6,272 bases of DNA from Alphaproteobacteria bacterium (GCA_016869895.1 VGDC01000127.1:1-6272); one strand, 5' to 3'; shown: positions 1-6,272, numbered from the stretch's first letter. Made by a program: numbers and translations. Notes: a model not told the origin generated them from the letters alone.

Positions 1-1848
1 GCCGCGTTTCGCATAACCGGAAATGGTTTCCGCCGCATTGCCGACCAGTGCGCGCAGCGAGTTCAGCCCCAGCTTCGCGCCAATCCTGAAGCCCGCGCCG
101 GAAGTGAGCGCGGAGCCAAGCATGACGATGGTGAATGCCTGAAGCGGCGCGAAGGCGATGACGGTGACGCCCGTCAGCAGCATATGCGGCACGAAAAGCA
201 GCGTCGCCAGTGCGTAGAGGCCGATGGCGATGGGCACAGCACCGGGCTGTTCACGCAACTGCTCCAACAGCGGCACGATGCGCTCCGGCGTGGCGTATTC
301 CGCCAGTGGCGTGTATTTCCACGCGAGCGCGAAAGCGGCGATGACCGCGATGACGAGAAAGAGCTTGAGGAAATTGATGCGGGACAAAGCCATATATACC
401 TGCGCGGGTAGGAGGGGTTTAACGGGATCGGCGAGGCGAATCGCCAAATCGATGAATTTCTCGTCGCGATACACCTCGTCATTCATGCGGCAGAGGTGCT
501 GCCGGCTGTGTTCCACCTGCTCGAAGAAGATATGGGGCGATTCGTCGGAATCGATGATGGCTTGGATGTCGTCCAACTCGCGCCCCGTATGCTCGCGGAT
601 GAGGTCATTGCGGCGATGGGCGATTTCCTTGCGGGTGGCGGCATCGTCCCCCGCCAGAATCAAGTCGCATTCCGTATCCATCAGCATGGAGCGGTTGTTG
701 AGGTTCGACGAGCCTACCCGCAGGTATTTATCATCCACCACCGACAGCTTGGAATGGATGCGGATGGTCTTGGCGACGTTGGTCTGGCTGGTGACGAAGG
801 CGAAGGCCACGCGGTCTTCCACCTCGCCGGATTCCACGATGTCGCGGAAACGCACGCGCCCACCCCACAGGGCTTTGCGCTCCATCACCCCTTGGGGGTT
901 ATAGGAACTGACGAACAGCACCCGCAATTCCGGCTTCTCGCGCAGCCGCTGGTTCACCGCGCGGGCGAACCCTTCATGGGCGAGGAACTGGTTCTCGCAA
1001 TAAATGAACTTCTCCGCCTGCGCGACCATATCCAGATACATCCGCTCCACCTGAACGGTCTCTTTCGTGTCCTCCCACTCAGGCAAGGTCAAGGACATGG
1101 CGACGGGCACGTTGCGGAAATCGGGCGGGAAATGCTCCGGCCATGCATCGGGCAGCTCCTCGCCGCTGTGGCGCGAATCGATGGGAAGCGGCTCATGCCC
1201 CGTGACGCGCTTCCACCGCATCCGCGCGAGTGCCGCCAATTCACGTGCCAACTCACCGGAAACGACCATCTGCGTGTCGTGATACGGCTCGAACTGGTGG
1301 AGCTGCGTGTCTATCGGGCCGGGGTCGATGCGGTTATGGTCGGAAGGGTAATGCTCGCGCTTGTCCCAGCGGTTCAGGGCGATGTCCATCCCCCCGCAGA
1401 AGGCCACTTCATCATCCACCACGATGACTTTCTGGTGGTGGCACGCGCCCGTCGGCGTGGTGTCATCCAGACAATAATGGACGTTCGGCAGTGCATGGTA
1501 TCGCCACCGCCAGCTGCCCAGCAACTCGCGGTCACTCGCCATGAAAAGCGAGTAATCCCAGCGGTTCAGGTAGATGTGCAAATCGGGGTTGTTCTCGGCC
1601 AGATGCTGCACGAGGTCGAAGAAGCGGCAGGTCTCCGGCGCGCATTCCTCGCCACGCACCAGACGGATGCGGCTGTCGATATCCCACCCCAGCACGAAGA
1701 TGCTGCGTTTGGCCTTCAGCAAGGTCTCGTGCAAAGCGCGGTAATAATTGGCGCAATCCACCAGAAGCGTGGCATGGTCGGCCACCGCCACGCGCTCACA
1801 ATTCACTCCGGGCGCGAAAAGCGCCGTGCTGTTTAAACTCCGCTGCAT
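1..1848 (-). CDS. Phospholipase D/cardiolipin synthase-like protein fused to a VTT (DedA/TVP38-like) membrane domain; C-terminus cut by window edge
   Basis: The minus strand is open for 616 codons from an ATG at 1848 to the window edge. Two PLD catalytic motifs (HxKxxxxD) are visible: H138-Q-K140 with D145 (HHQKVIVVDD) and H365-S-K367 with D372 (HSKLSVVDD), the second followed by GSSNLNNRSM (379–388). A YCENQF stretch (283–288) resembles the IENQF motif of eukaryotic-type PLDs. Both half-sites look intact, so an active phosphodiesterase or transphosphatidylase on phospholipids is expected. After the catalytic part, a hydrophobic segment (about 491–511) and a VTT-like region (about 537–616, with FVPHMLLTG and a glycine-rich GSALTSGAGFRIGAKLG) imply an inner-membrane anchor; VTT/DedA proteins are known for lipid scrambling or membrane homeostasis. 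An in-frame TGA lies just upstream of the start, which supports this Met. It lies 89 bp downstream of gluQ on the same strand. Cardiolipin synthase versus phospholipase D activity cannot be decided from sequence. Confidence 0.93.
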   Translation of the reverse strand, partial: MQRSLNSTALFAPGVNCERVAVADHATLLVDCANYYRALHETLLKAKRSIFVLGWDIDSRIRLVRGEECAPETCRFFDLVQHLAENNPDLHIYLNRWDYSLFMASDRELLGSWRWRYHALPNVHYCLDDTTPTGACHHQKVIVVDDEVAFCGGMDIALNRWDKREHYPSDHNRIDPGPIDTQLHQFEPYHDTQMVVSGELARELAALARMRWKRVTGHEPLPIDSRHSGEELPDAWPEHFPPDFRNVPVAMSLTLPEWEDTKETVQVERMYLDMVAQAEKFIYCENQFLAHEGFARAVNQRLREKPELRVLFVSSYNPQGVMERKALWGGRVRFRDIVESGEVEDRVAFAFVTSQTNVAKTIRIHSKLSVVDDKYLRVGSSNLNNRSMLMDTECDLILAGDDAATRKEIAHRRNDLIREHTGRELDDIQAIIDSDESPHIFFEQVEHSRQHLCRMNDEVYRDEKFIDLAIRLADPVKPLLPAQVYMALSRINFLKLFLVIAVIAAFALAWKYTPLAEYATPERIVPLLEQLREQPGAVPIAIGLYALATLLFVPHMLLTGVTVIAFAPLQAFTIVMLGSALTSGAGFRIGAKLGLNSLRALVGNAAETISGYAKRG

Positions 1849-1853
1849 AGAAA

Positions 1854-1857
1854 TCCC
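1854..1857 (-). promoter_or_regulatory. Probable ribosome-binding site of the PLD–VTT gene
   Basis: GGGA on the minus strand, five bases before the ATG at 1848. It is a weak but correctly placed Shine–Dalgarno. A second ATG overlapping this site (at about 1859) is out of frame and soon stops, so 1848 is the better start. Confidence 0.45.
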
Positions 1858-1873
1858 ATATCGGTTGCATCCG

Positions 1874-1905
1874 TTATGCTTCCATCATGGCGCGCAGGAG
1901 CATAA
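1874..1905. repeat. Imperfect inverted repeat in the gluQ–PLD gap
   Basis: TTATGCTTCC (1874–1883) pairs with GGAGCATAA (1897–1905), giving about nine pairs with one bulged base around a 13-base loop. It is the only structure I see in the 89-bp gap between gluQ and the PLD gene. No T-run follows on either strand, so it is not a classical Rho-independent terminator. It may be a processing stem, an operator, or chance. No convincing -35/-10 promoter was recognised in the gap. Confidence 0.35.
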
Positions 1906-1937
1906 AGATTCGATGGGTGCTGTTCGGAAGGGTTGTA

Positions 1938-2762
1938 TTAGGGCAATAAACCCAGCACCGATTCGGGCGTTTCCCCTGCTGCGCGGAGTTCGGTGATGCT
2001 TCGGCTGGAAAGGCTTTTGGAGAGTTTGCGACCCTCGTCATCCTGCAACAATTCATGATGATGATAAAGCGGGGTTGGAAGCCCTAACAGCTGCTGAAGC
2101 AGCACATGAATGGATGTCGAAGCCTCCAAATCCTGCCCGCGCACCACATGGGTAATGCCCTGCAACGCATCATCCACCACCACGGAAAGGTGATAGCTCG
2201 TCGGGGTATCTTTTCGCACCAGCACCGCATCGCCCCAAACGGCAGGGTCGGCGGAAACGGCGGTCAGGGTCATTTCCGGCAGGCTAAAAGCGACATATTC
2301 CAGCGGGGCGGAAATTGCCTTCGCCATATCCAGCCGCCATGCATGCGCCTCCCCTGCGGCGATACGGCTTTGCGCATCCACAAGGTGCTTGCAGGTTCCA
2401 GAGTAAATCGGTGCGCCATCGGGGTCGCGGGCGGTGCTTGTTTCCTCCACCTGTCTGCGCGTGCAGAAGCAGGGGTAAAGTAAGCCCTGCTCCATCAAGC
2501 GCGCCTGTGCGGCGGCATAATCCGCGAAATGTTCGGACTGGATGCGCACGGGCGTTTCCCAACGGAAACCCAGCCATGCGAGGTCATCCATGCAGGCTTC
2601 GGTGAGCGCAGAGGTACAACGGGTGGTGTCGATGTCTTCGATGCGCAGCAGGAATTTTCCGCCGAGCTTTTCCGCAAGCTCCGCGTTCAGCCGCGCGGAA
2701 TAGACATGCCCCAAGTGCAACCGCCCGTTCGGGCTAGGGGCGAAGCGGAGGGTCGCGGCCAT
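1938..2762 (-). CDS. gluQ: Glutamyl-Q tRNA(Asp) synthetase
   Basis: A 274-residue truncated paralogue of glutamyl-tRNA synthetase. It activates glutamate and, by family knowledge, attaches it to the queuosine base at the wobble position of tRNA-Asp rather than to the tRNA 3' end. Visible features are the class I signature APSPNGRLHLGH (8–19, with HLGH as the HIGH motif), RIEDID (40–45), zinc ligands C98, C100, Y120 and C124 (CFC...YSGTC), the active-site stretch around VVRGQDL (206–212), and KLSKS (246–250) as the KMSKS loop. The protein ends about 24 residues after KLSKS, so the anticodon-binding domain of a true GluRS is absent, as expected for GluQRS. The ATG lies three bases after the bolA stop, suggesting co-transcription and coupled translation. 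All key residues are present and nothing looks broken. A discriminating GluRS is unlikely given the length. Confidence 0.95.
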   Translation of the reverse strand: MAATLRFAPSPNGRLHLGHVYSARLNAELAEKLGGKFLLRIEDIDTTRCTSALTEACMDDLAWLGFRWETPVRIQSEHFADYAAAQARLMEQGLLYPCFCTRRQVEETSTARDPDGAPIYSGTCKHLVDAQSRIAAGEAHAWRLDMAKAISAPLEYVAFSLPEMTLTAVSADPAVWGDAVLVRKDTPTSYHLSVVVDDALQGITHVVRGQDLEASTSIHVLLQQLLGLPTPLYHHHELLQDDEGRKLSKSLSSRSITELRAAGETPESVLGLLP

Positions 2763-2765
2763 ATC

Positions 2766-3059
2766 TCAGGCTCGCTGCGCCGCGTATTCCTCCGGCGTAT
2801 AGGCGAAAATCTGCAAGGCGTGCACGCGTTCTTTCAGCAGGGTCTTCAGCACCCCGTTCACCGTGCGATGCCGCGCGATACGCGCCTGCCCCGCAAAATC
2901 CGGCGCGATGACCGTCACATGGAAATGGCTTTCACCCTCAGGGTGGCTGCCCGCATGATCCGCGTGTTTGTGGGAATCATCGCGGATGATCAGCTGCGCC
3001 TGCGGAAAATGCGCCACAAGCGTCTGTTCGATGAGGTCACGCACGGGAGTATCAGTCAT
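2766..3059 (-). CDS. bolA: BolA family protein
   Basis: A 97-residue single-domain protein of the BolA/IbaG family. Hallmarks are HPEGESHFHV (39–48), a hydrophobic strand leading to FAGQARIARHRTVN (55–68), the C-terminal helix VNGVLKTLL (67–75) and the conserved VHAL (79–82), whose His is the usual [2Fe–2S] ligand shared with a monothiol glutaredoxin. A histidine-rich loop (H30, H32, H35, H39) may give further metal contacts. Family members act in the cytoplasm in iron–sulphur trafficking, and some regulate transcription of shape or stress genes. The start ATG overlaps the end of the upstream adhesin gene by 8 bp (shared ATGACTGA) and gluQ follows after 3 bp, so it sits in the middle of a compact same-strand cluster. 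A GGAAG six bases upstream supports the start. Whether it is of BolA or IbaG/BolA2 subtype cannot be settled here. Confidence 0.93.
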   Translation of the reverse strand: MTDTPVRDLIEQTLVAHFPQAQLIIRDDSHKHADHAGSHPEGESHFHVTVIAPDFAGQARIARHRTVNGVLKTLLKERVHALQIFAYTPEEYAAQRA

Positions 3060-6000
3060 AGAGGTCTTCCAATTCGGTATTCAACAGCCAATCCAACTCT
3101 GGGGAAACCGCCAGCCAGCCGCGCTCCGTCGCGCGCTTGCCCGCGCCGAGCAGGTTCGGTTCCGCCAGATTCAGCGGCGCGCCCTGCGCCGAGTTATCGC
3201 GGCCTGGCGTCTGCGAAGAGATGACGACCGTGTTCGGCAGCAGGTTCGTATCGATAGGCGGCACGGGCGGTGGTGGCGTCACGCCCAGCACCGTCAACAC
3301 ACCATCCACGAAAGTCAGCGCGTAATTGTTGGAAACCGCGCCTTGCGGACGGATATAATAGATTCCTGCCGGACTCGCCGAATTAGCGGGGGTGGCATAG
3401 TTCAATCCGCTCACCGCCGTTGTCTGGCTGTCCCATGCTGTCAGTCCAGTGAAGGTCGCGGTGAACGCGGGGTTCGCCTGTCCGGCATTGCGCGTGGCAT
3501 CATTTGCCTTGATGGTCAACGCCTTTTGGGTGATGCCTAGCGTGCCGCTCACGGTATTAGTCAGGATGTTGTAATTCGCCGTATCAGCGATGGTCGCGCC
3601 GATGGTGTAGCTAGCCGCATTGCTCGTCGCCGTCACCCCGTTCCAGTCCGGCGTGATGTTGCTGAACTGGGCGTTGTGCGCGTTATCGACCAGACCCGTG
3701 AAGGTGAAGTCGCCGTAACCCAGCGTCGGGTTCGCCGAGCCATAGACCTTGCTCAAAGCACCATTGAACGCCACCGTGATGTCTTTCTTTAGCACGTCCA
3801 GCGTGCCGCTCACGGTGTTGGTCAGGATGTTATAATTCGCCGTATCGGCAATCGTCGCGCCGATGGTGTAGCTACCCGCATTGCTTGTCGCCGTCACCCC
3901 GTTCCAGTCCGGCGTGATGCTGGTGAACTGAGCGTTGTGCGCGTTATCGACCAGACCCGTGAAGGTGAAGTTCGTATAATCAAGCGTGGGGTTCGCCGAG
4001 CCATAAACCTTACTCAGCGCACCGCTGAACGCCACCGTGATGTCTTTCTTCAGCACGTCCAGCGTGCCGCTCACCGTGTTGGTCAGGATGTTATAATTCG
4101 CCGTATCGGCAATCGTCGCACCAATGGTGTAGGTTCCTGCATTGCTCGTCGCCGTTACCCCGTTCCAATCCGGCGTGATGCTGGTGAACTGGGCATCGTG
4201 GGAAGCATCCACCAGACCCGTGAAGGTGAAGTCGCCGTAACCCAAAGTCGGGTTCGCCGAGCCGTAAACCTTGCTCAGCGCACCGCTGAACGCAACGGTG
4301 ATGTCTTTCTTCAGCACGTCCAACGTGCCGCTCACGGTGTTGGTCAGGATGTTGTAATTCGCCGTGTCAGCGATGGTCGCGCCGATGGTGTAGCTGCCTG
4401 CGTTGCTCGTCGCCGTCACCCCGTTCCAGTCCGGCGTGATGCTGGTGAATTGCGCATCGTGCGAGGCATCCACCAGACCCGTGAAGGTGAAGTCGCCGTA
4501 ACCCAGGGTCGGGTTCGCCGAACCATAGACTTTGCTCAGCGCACCCGTGAACGCAACGGTGATGTCTTTTTTCAATACACTAAGGGCGGATGCATTATTA
4601 GCATAGGAGAAGGCATAGCCCATCGCGGAGGCAAGCGTGCCAGAGGAATGGTTCACGTAATAGGTGCCGACATTGCTGCCTGCGGTGTAATTCGTGGTGC
4701 CGACGAGGGTTCCGGTGAGCGTATCGGCGGAGGCATCCGTGCCCAGATAGCCGCTGGCGGTATAGGCATAGCCGTTCAGGTTCGGGGCAGCATCGCCATA
4801 GGTCAGGTTCAGCGCGGCGGGAGTGATGGTCAGCGTGGGCGTATAGGTGTAAAGCAGGCCGTTGCCTGTGCCCAGCGTGGGGCAGCTACCACCGAAGGTG
4901 CAGGAGAAGCGGCGATAGGCGTTGTTCAGCCCGCCGATGGTGTCATTTGCGGGATTGGCGCTATAGACCAGCCAGTAACCATTCGGGGCGGAGAGGGAGG
5001 AACTGCTCGAAAGATTATAGAAATTGCGCGCCGAAACGAGGCGAATGGCGTTGAACGTGTTGCTCGCATCAAGCGTCGCTCCTGCGGCCACGGTGATGTC
5101 GGCGTTCGCACCCGTCGTCGTCGCGCGGATGGCATTGGCGCGGATGGATTTCAGGTTGAGGCTGTTCGCCGTGGTCAGGTTCACTGCCGCCAGCGCAGCC
5201 GAGCCGCCCCATGCGCCCACCATGTTCAGCGTCGCCGCATCGACGGTGACATTCTGCGGGCCGTTCACCGTGCCGTTGGTGGTGACCGTGCCCGTACCCG
5301 CCGACCAGTTCTGGTTGGTGGACAGCGTCACGGCGCCGTTCAGGGTGATGTCGCCGTTATTGGTGATGAAATCCGAGGCGTTGAGGGTGATGGACGGCGC
5401 GGTGATATTGATGGCCGCCAGCGGGGTGATAGCCCCCCAGTTCGTGCCTTTGTTGAAGGTCGTCGCCGCATTGGCGGTGAAGGAATAGAAGCCGTTCATC
5501 CGCCCGGTAATGCGCACCTGACCTGCGTTGGACACCCAGTTCTGGTTCGCGCCCAGCACGACCCCGCTATCGATGCGCAGCGAGTTCGTCGTGGTGATGC
5601 CCGATGCATTGGCCTGCAAGGTATTGGCGGTGACCAGCAGGTTATTGATGGGCGTCGTGCCGCCCCATGCCCCGCTCTGGGTGACGGTTTCGGCGGTGAT
5701 GGTCAGGTTCTGCGCACCGTTGATGGTTCCCGCCGCGCTGACATTACCTGTGCCCGCGTTCCATGCCTGTGCGCCGCCAGCCATGGTGACGTTGTTGTTC
5801 ATGTTGATATTGCCACCATTCGTCAACAGGCTGAAAGCATGGTTGAACAGAATGCCGTCCAGCGCCTTGAACGTGATGTTGCCGCCATTGGTGGTGATGC
5901 TGCCTGTGCTCGCGGTGGTGATGTTCCCCTCCGCATCGAGCGTCAGGCTGCGGCTTGCGGTGGTGAAGTCGAGGGAATCACCCTTCAGGTCAAGGGTGAT

Positions 6001-6272
6001 GTTGCCTCCTGTGCCGCCGCTTTTCGTGGCTTTCAGGGTGACATCCGCCGTTTGGGAGAGGTGCTCCAGATAATCCGTGGTGAATACAGAATAGCCCGTG
6101 GTGGCATGGGTCGCGGCTGCGACTTCCTGCGCGGCGGTGGTGGCCGAACCATAACTGAGAACACGGTTATATTTCGCGGCGAGGTATTGGTCGAGCAACA
6201 CGCGTTCATTGGTGGCCAATGCGCGCCGATGGATGATCATATCCTGATATTCAGCGGAGGAGAAGCGATTGT
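3052..6272 (-). CDS. Large FHA/MBG-type repeat surface protein (adhesin-like), N-terminus outside the window
   Basis: The frame is open to the right edge, giving 1,072 residues plus a TGA stop at 3052–3054. The first in-window Met (6240) is unlikely to be the start: codons continue in frame upstream, AGGA lies only one base before it, and the Met sits inside a domain-like motif. Numbering from that Met: 1–26 resembles the end of a LamG/jelly-roll domain; 60–400 is a Gly/Asn/Thr-rich beta-helix-like region with repeats; 423–465 contains WLVYSANPANDTIGGL and LGTGNGLLYTY, a segment typical of FHA-like proteins just before MBG modules; 470–986 is six MBG-like modules; 987–997 is proline-rich; 998–1062 is a tail ending in acidic residues. 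C447 and C453 are the only cysteines. It is almost certainly exported to the surface or matrix, with a role in adhesion or biofilm by family analogy. The route (two-partner, autotransporter or type I) cannot be told. The end overlaps bolA by 8 bp. Confidence 0.88.
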   Translation of the reverse strand, partial: NRFSSAEYQDMIIHRRALATNERVLLDQYLAAKYNRVLSYGSATTAAQEVAAATHATTGYSVFTTDYLEHLSQTADVTLKATKSGGTGGNITLDLKGDSLDFTTASRSLTLDAEGNITTASTGSITTNGGNITFKALDGILFNHAFSLLTNGGNINMNNNVTMAGGAQAWNAGTGNVSAAGTINGAQNLTITAETVTQSGAWGGTTPINNLLVTANTLQANASGITTTNSLRIDSGVVLGANQNWVSNAGQVRITGRMNGFYSFTANAATTFNKGTNWGAITPLAAINITAPSITLNASDFITNNGDITLNGAVTLSTNQNWSAGTGTVTTNGTVNGPQNVTVDAATLNMVGAWGGSAALAAVNLTTANSLNLKSIRANAIRATTTGANADITVAAGATLDASNTFNAIRLVSARNFYNLSSSSSLSAPNGYWLVYSANPANDTIGGLNNAYRRFSCTFGGSCPTLGTGNGLLYTYTPTLTITPAALNLTYGDAAPNLNGYAYTASGYLGTDASADTLTGTLVGTTNYTAGSNVGTYYVNHSSGTLASAMGYAFSYANNASALSVLKKDITVAFTGALSKVYGSANPTLGYGDFTFTGLVDASHDAQFTSITPDWNGVTATSNAGSYTIGATIADTANYNILTNTVSGTLDVLKKDITVAFSGALSKVYGSANPTLGYGDFTFTGLVDASHDAQFTSITPDWNGVTATSNAGTYTIGATIADTANYNILTNTVSGTLDVLKKDITVAFSGALSKVYGSANPTLDYTNFTFTGLVDNAHNAQFTSITPDWNGVTATSNAGSYTIGATIADTANYNILTNTVSGTLDVLKKDITVAFNGALSKVYGSANPTLGYGDFTFTGLVDNAHNAQFSNITPDWNGVTATSNAASYTIGATIADTANYNILTNTVSGTLGITQKALTIKANDATRNAGQANPAFTATFTGLTAWDSQTTAVSGLNYATPANSASPAGIYYIRPQGAVSNNYALTFVDGVLTVLGVTPPPPVPPIDTNLLPNTVVISSQTPGRDNSAQGAPLNLAEPNLLGAGKRATERGWLAVSPELDWLLNTELEDLYD
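3066..3070 (-). promoter_or_regulatory. Ribosome-binding site of bolA inside the adhesin gene
   Basis: GGAAG on the minus strand, six bases before the bolA ATG at 3059. It is formed by the Leu-Glu-Asp codons near the C-terminus of the adhesin. This placement lets ribosomes finishing the adhesin restart on bolA. Confidence 0.55.
3250..3282 (-). other. Proline-rich hinge of the adhesin
   Basis: VTPPPPVPPID (residues 987–997) separates the last MBG-like module from a C-terminal tail of about 65 residues. Such polyproline spacers commonly join a stalk to a separate terminal element. The tail (rich in Asn, Leu and Glu, ending LEDLYD) has no domain that I recognise. Confidence 0.7.
3283..3522 (-). 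other. Last, divergent MBG-like module of the adhesin
   Basis: Residues 907–986. ALTIKANDATRNAGQANPAF, then FTGLTAWDSQ, AGIYYIRP, NNYALTF and DGVLTVLG. It keeps the order of MBG landmarks, with RNAGQANPAF in place of KVYGSANPTL, but diverges strongly from the tandem units. It caps the stalk before the proline-rich hinge. Confidence 0.65.
3523..4566 (-). repeat. Four tandem 261-bp units encoding 87-residue MBG-type modules
   Basis: The units, in coding order, are 4306–4566, 4045–4305, 3784–4044 and 3523–3783, all exactly 87 codons with no indel. Each starts DITVAF and carries GALSKVYGSANPTL, FTFTGLVD, ITPDWNGVTATSNA and YTIGATIADTANYNILTN. This is the MBG pattern (KVYGxANPxL ... FTGLV ... GxYxI ... 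NY), an Ig-like stalk module of bacterial adhesins. Units 1 and 2 differ by two residues. Units 3 and 4 carry VDNAHNAQF instead of VDASHDAQF, and unit 3 alone has DYTNF. The last unit ends in GITQK instead of DVLKK. The modules probably extend the protein as a rigid stalk. Confidence 0.9.
4567..4833 (-). other. First, divergent MBG-like module of the adhesin
   Basis: Residues 470–558. It has the MBG layout: LTITPAALNLTYGDAAPNL, then YTASGYL, a long variable middle with NVGTYYVN, and a closing SALSVLKK that leads straight into the tandem units. It is clearly related to the four identical-length units that follow but is not part of the recent expansion. Confidence 0.6.
5143..5829 (-). repeat. 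Three degenerate repeats of about 76 residues in the beta-helix-like region
   Basis: Within the adhesin, three units start near residues 138, 214 and 291. Each runs from a TNxG/TTxS-type strand through a Trp (W160, W235, W312) and an Asn/Gly turn (ING, MNG, VNG) to a second Trp (W192, W268, W344) followed by GA or GG and a hydrophobic NxxxTA strand. Units 1 and 3 are the closest (AGTGNVSAAGTINGAQN against AGTGTVTTNGTVNGPQN). The alternation of Val/Ile/Leu strands and Asn/Gly turns suggests a right-handed beta-helix like that of filamentous haemagglutinin. The repeat is clear at protein level only. Confidence 0.65.
6163..6272 (-). other. C-terminal end of a LamG/jelly-roll-like domain in the adhesin
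   Basis: The first visible residues include SSAEYQDMIIHRRAL followed by NERVLLDQYLAAKYN. This matches the pattern E-hydrophobic-Y/H-x-R-x-L-x-x-x-E-x-x-x-x-x-x-Y-L-x-x-K-Y, which closes concanavalin A-like/LamG jelly-roll domains in secreted proteins. Most of the domain would lie to the right of the window. Recognition is by eye and rests on about 35 residues. Confidence 0.5.

Noticed and set aside
496..1836. A 446-codon plus-strand open frame opposite the PLD gene
   Set aside because: The minus strand here encodes a protein with two intact HKD motifs and a VTT domain. The plus-strand product is His/Gln/Arg-rich, matches no family I know, and is explained by GC-rich codon bias in the antisense frame.
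1938..2762. Possible full glutamyl-tRNA synthetase truncated by a frameshift
   Set aside because: The length, zinc ligands and end shortly after KLSKS fit GluQRS. No remnant of an anticodon-binding domain is seen downstream.
2529..3224. A 231-codon plus-strand open frame across gluQ, bolA and the adhesin end
   Set aside because: It runs antisense through three well-supported genes, and its Arg-rich product has no recognisable domain.
3523..4566. Regularly spaced repeats considered as a CRISPR array or satellite
   Set aside because: The period is 261 bp without unique spacers, the units are in frame and encode an MBG-type protein module.
5024..6073. Two plus-strand open frames (154 and 181 codons) opposite the adhesin, with hydrophobic, membrane-like products
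   Set aside because: They are antisense to Thr/Asn/Gly-rich repeat codons, which read in reverse as Val/Ala/Met/Leu-rich stretches. The apparent membrane character is an artefact of composition.

Overview
The window fits a Gram-negative, probably alphaproteobacterial, chromosome with moderately high GC. The reasons are a BolA-family gene next to a glutamyl-Q tRNA(Asp) synthetase, a phospholipase D–VTT membrane fusion, and a long FHA/MBG-type surface protein. Every credible gene is on the minus strand and the genes are tightly packed. Reading in the direction of transcription (high to low coordinates), the order is surface adhesin, bolA, gluQ, PLD–VTT protein. The taxonomic guess is an inference from gene content only.

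Positions 3052–6272 hold the C-terminal 1,072 residues of a very large repeat protein whose start lies beyond the right edge. In order it contains the tail of what looks like a LamG/jelly-roll domain, a beta-helix-like region with three repeats of about 76 residues, and a short segment with the protein's only two cysteines. Then come six MBG-type immunoglobulin-like modules, the middle four being near-identical units of exactly 261 bp, followed by a proline-rich hinge and an acidic C-terminal tail. It is almost certainly exported and acts in adhesion or the biofilm matrix, but the export signal is not in the window.

Positions 1938–3059 hold two compact housekeeping genes. bolA (Fe–S trafficking/stress morphogen family) starts inside the last codons of the adhesin gene with an 8-bp overlap. 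gluQ (glutamylation of queuosine in tRNA-Asp) follows bolA after 3 bp. The three reading frames could therefore be read from one message and bolA may be translationally coupled to the adhesin, although an internal promoter cannot be excluded.

Positions 1849–1937 are an 89-bp gap with an imperfect inverted repeat and a ribosome-binding site. Positions 1–1848 encode a fusion protein, cut by the left edge, of a two-HKD phospholipase D/cardiolipin synthase-like enzyme and a C-terminal VTT (DedA/TVP38-like) membrane domain, pointing to membrane lipid remodelling.

I found no RNA gene, CRISPR array, transposase or phage feature, and no clear new multi-gene system. The most unusual things are the architecture and repeat evolution of the adhesin and its overlap with bolA.
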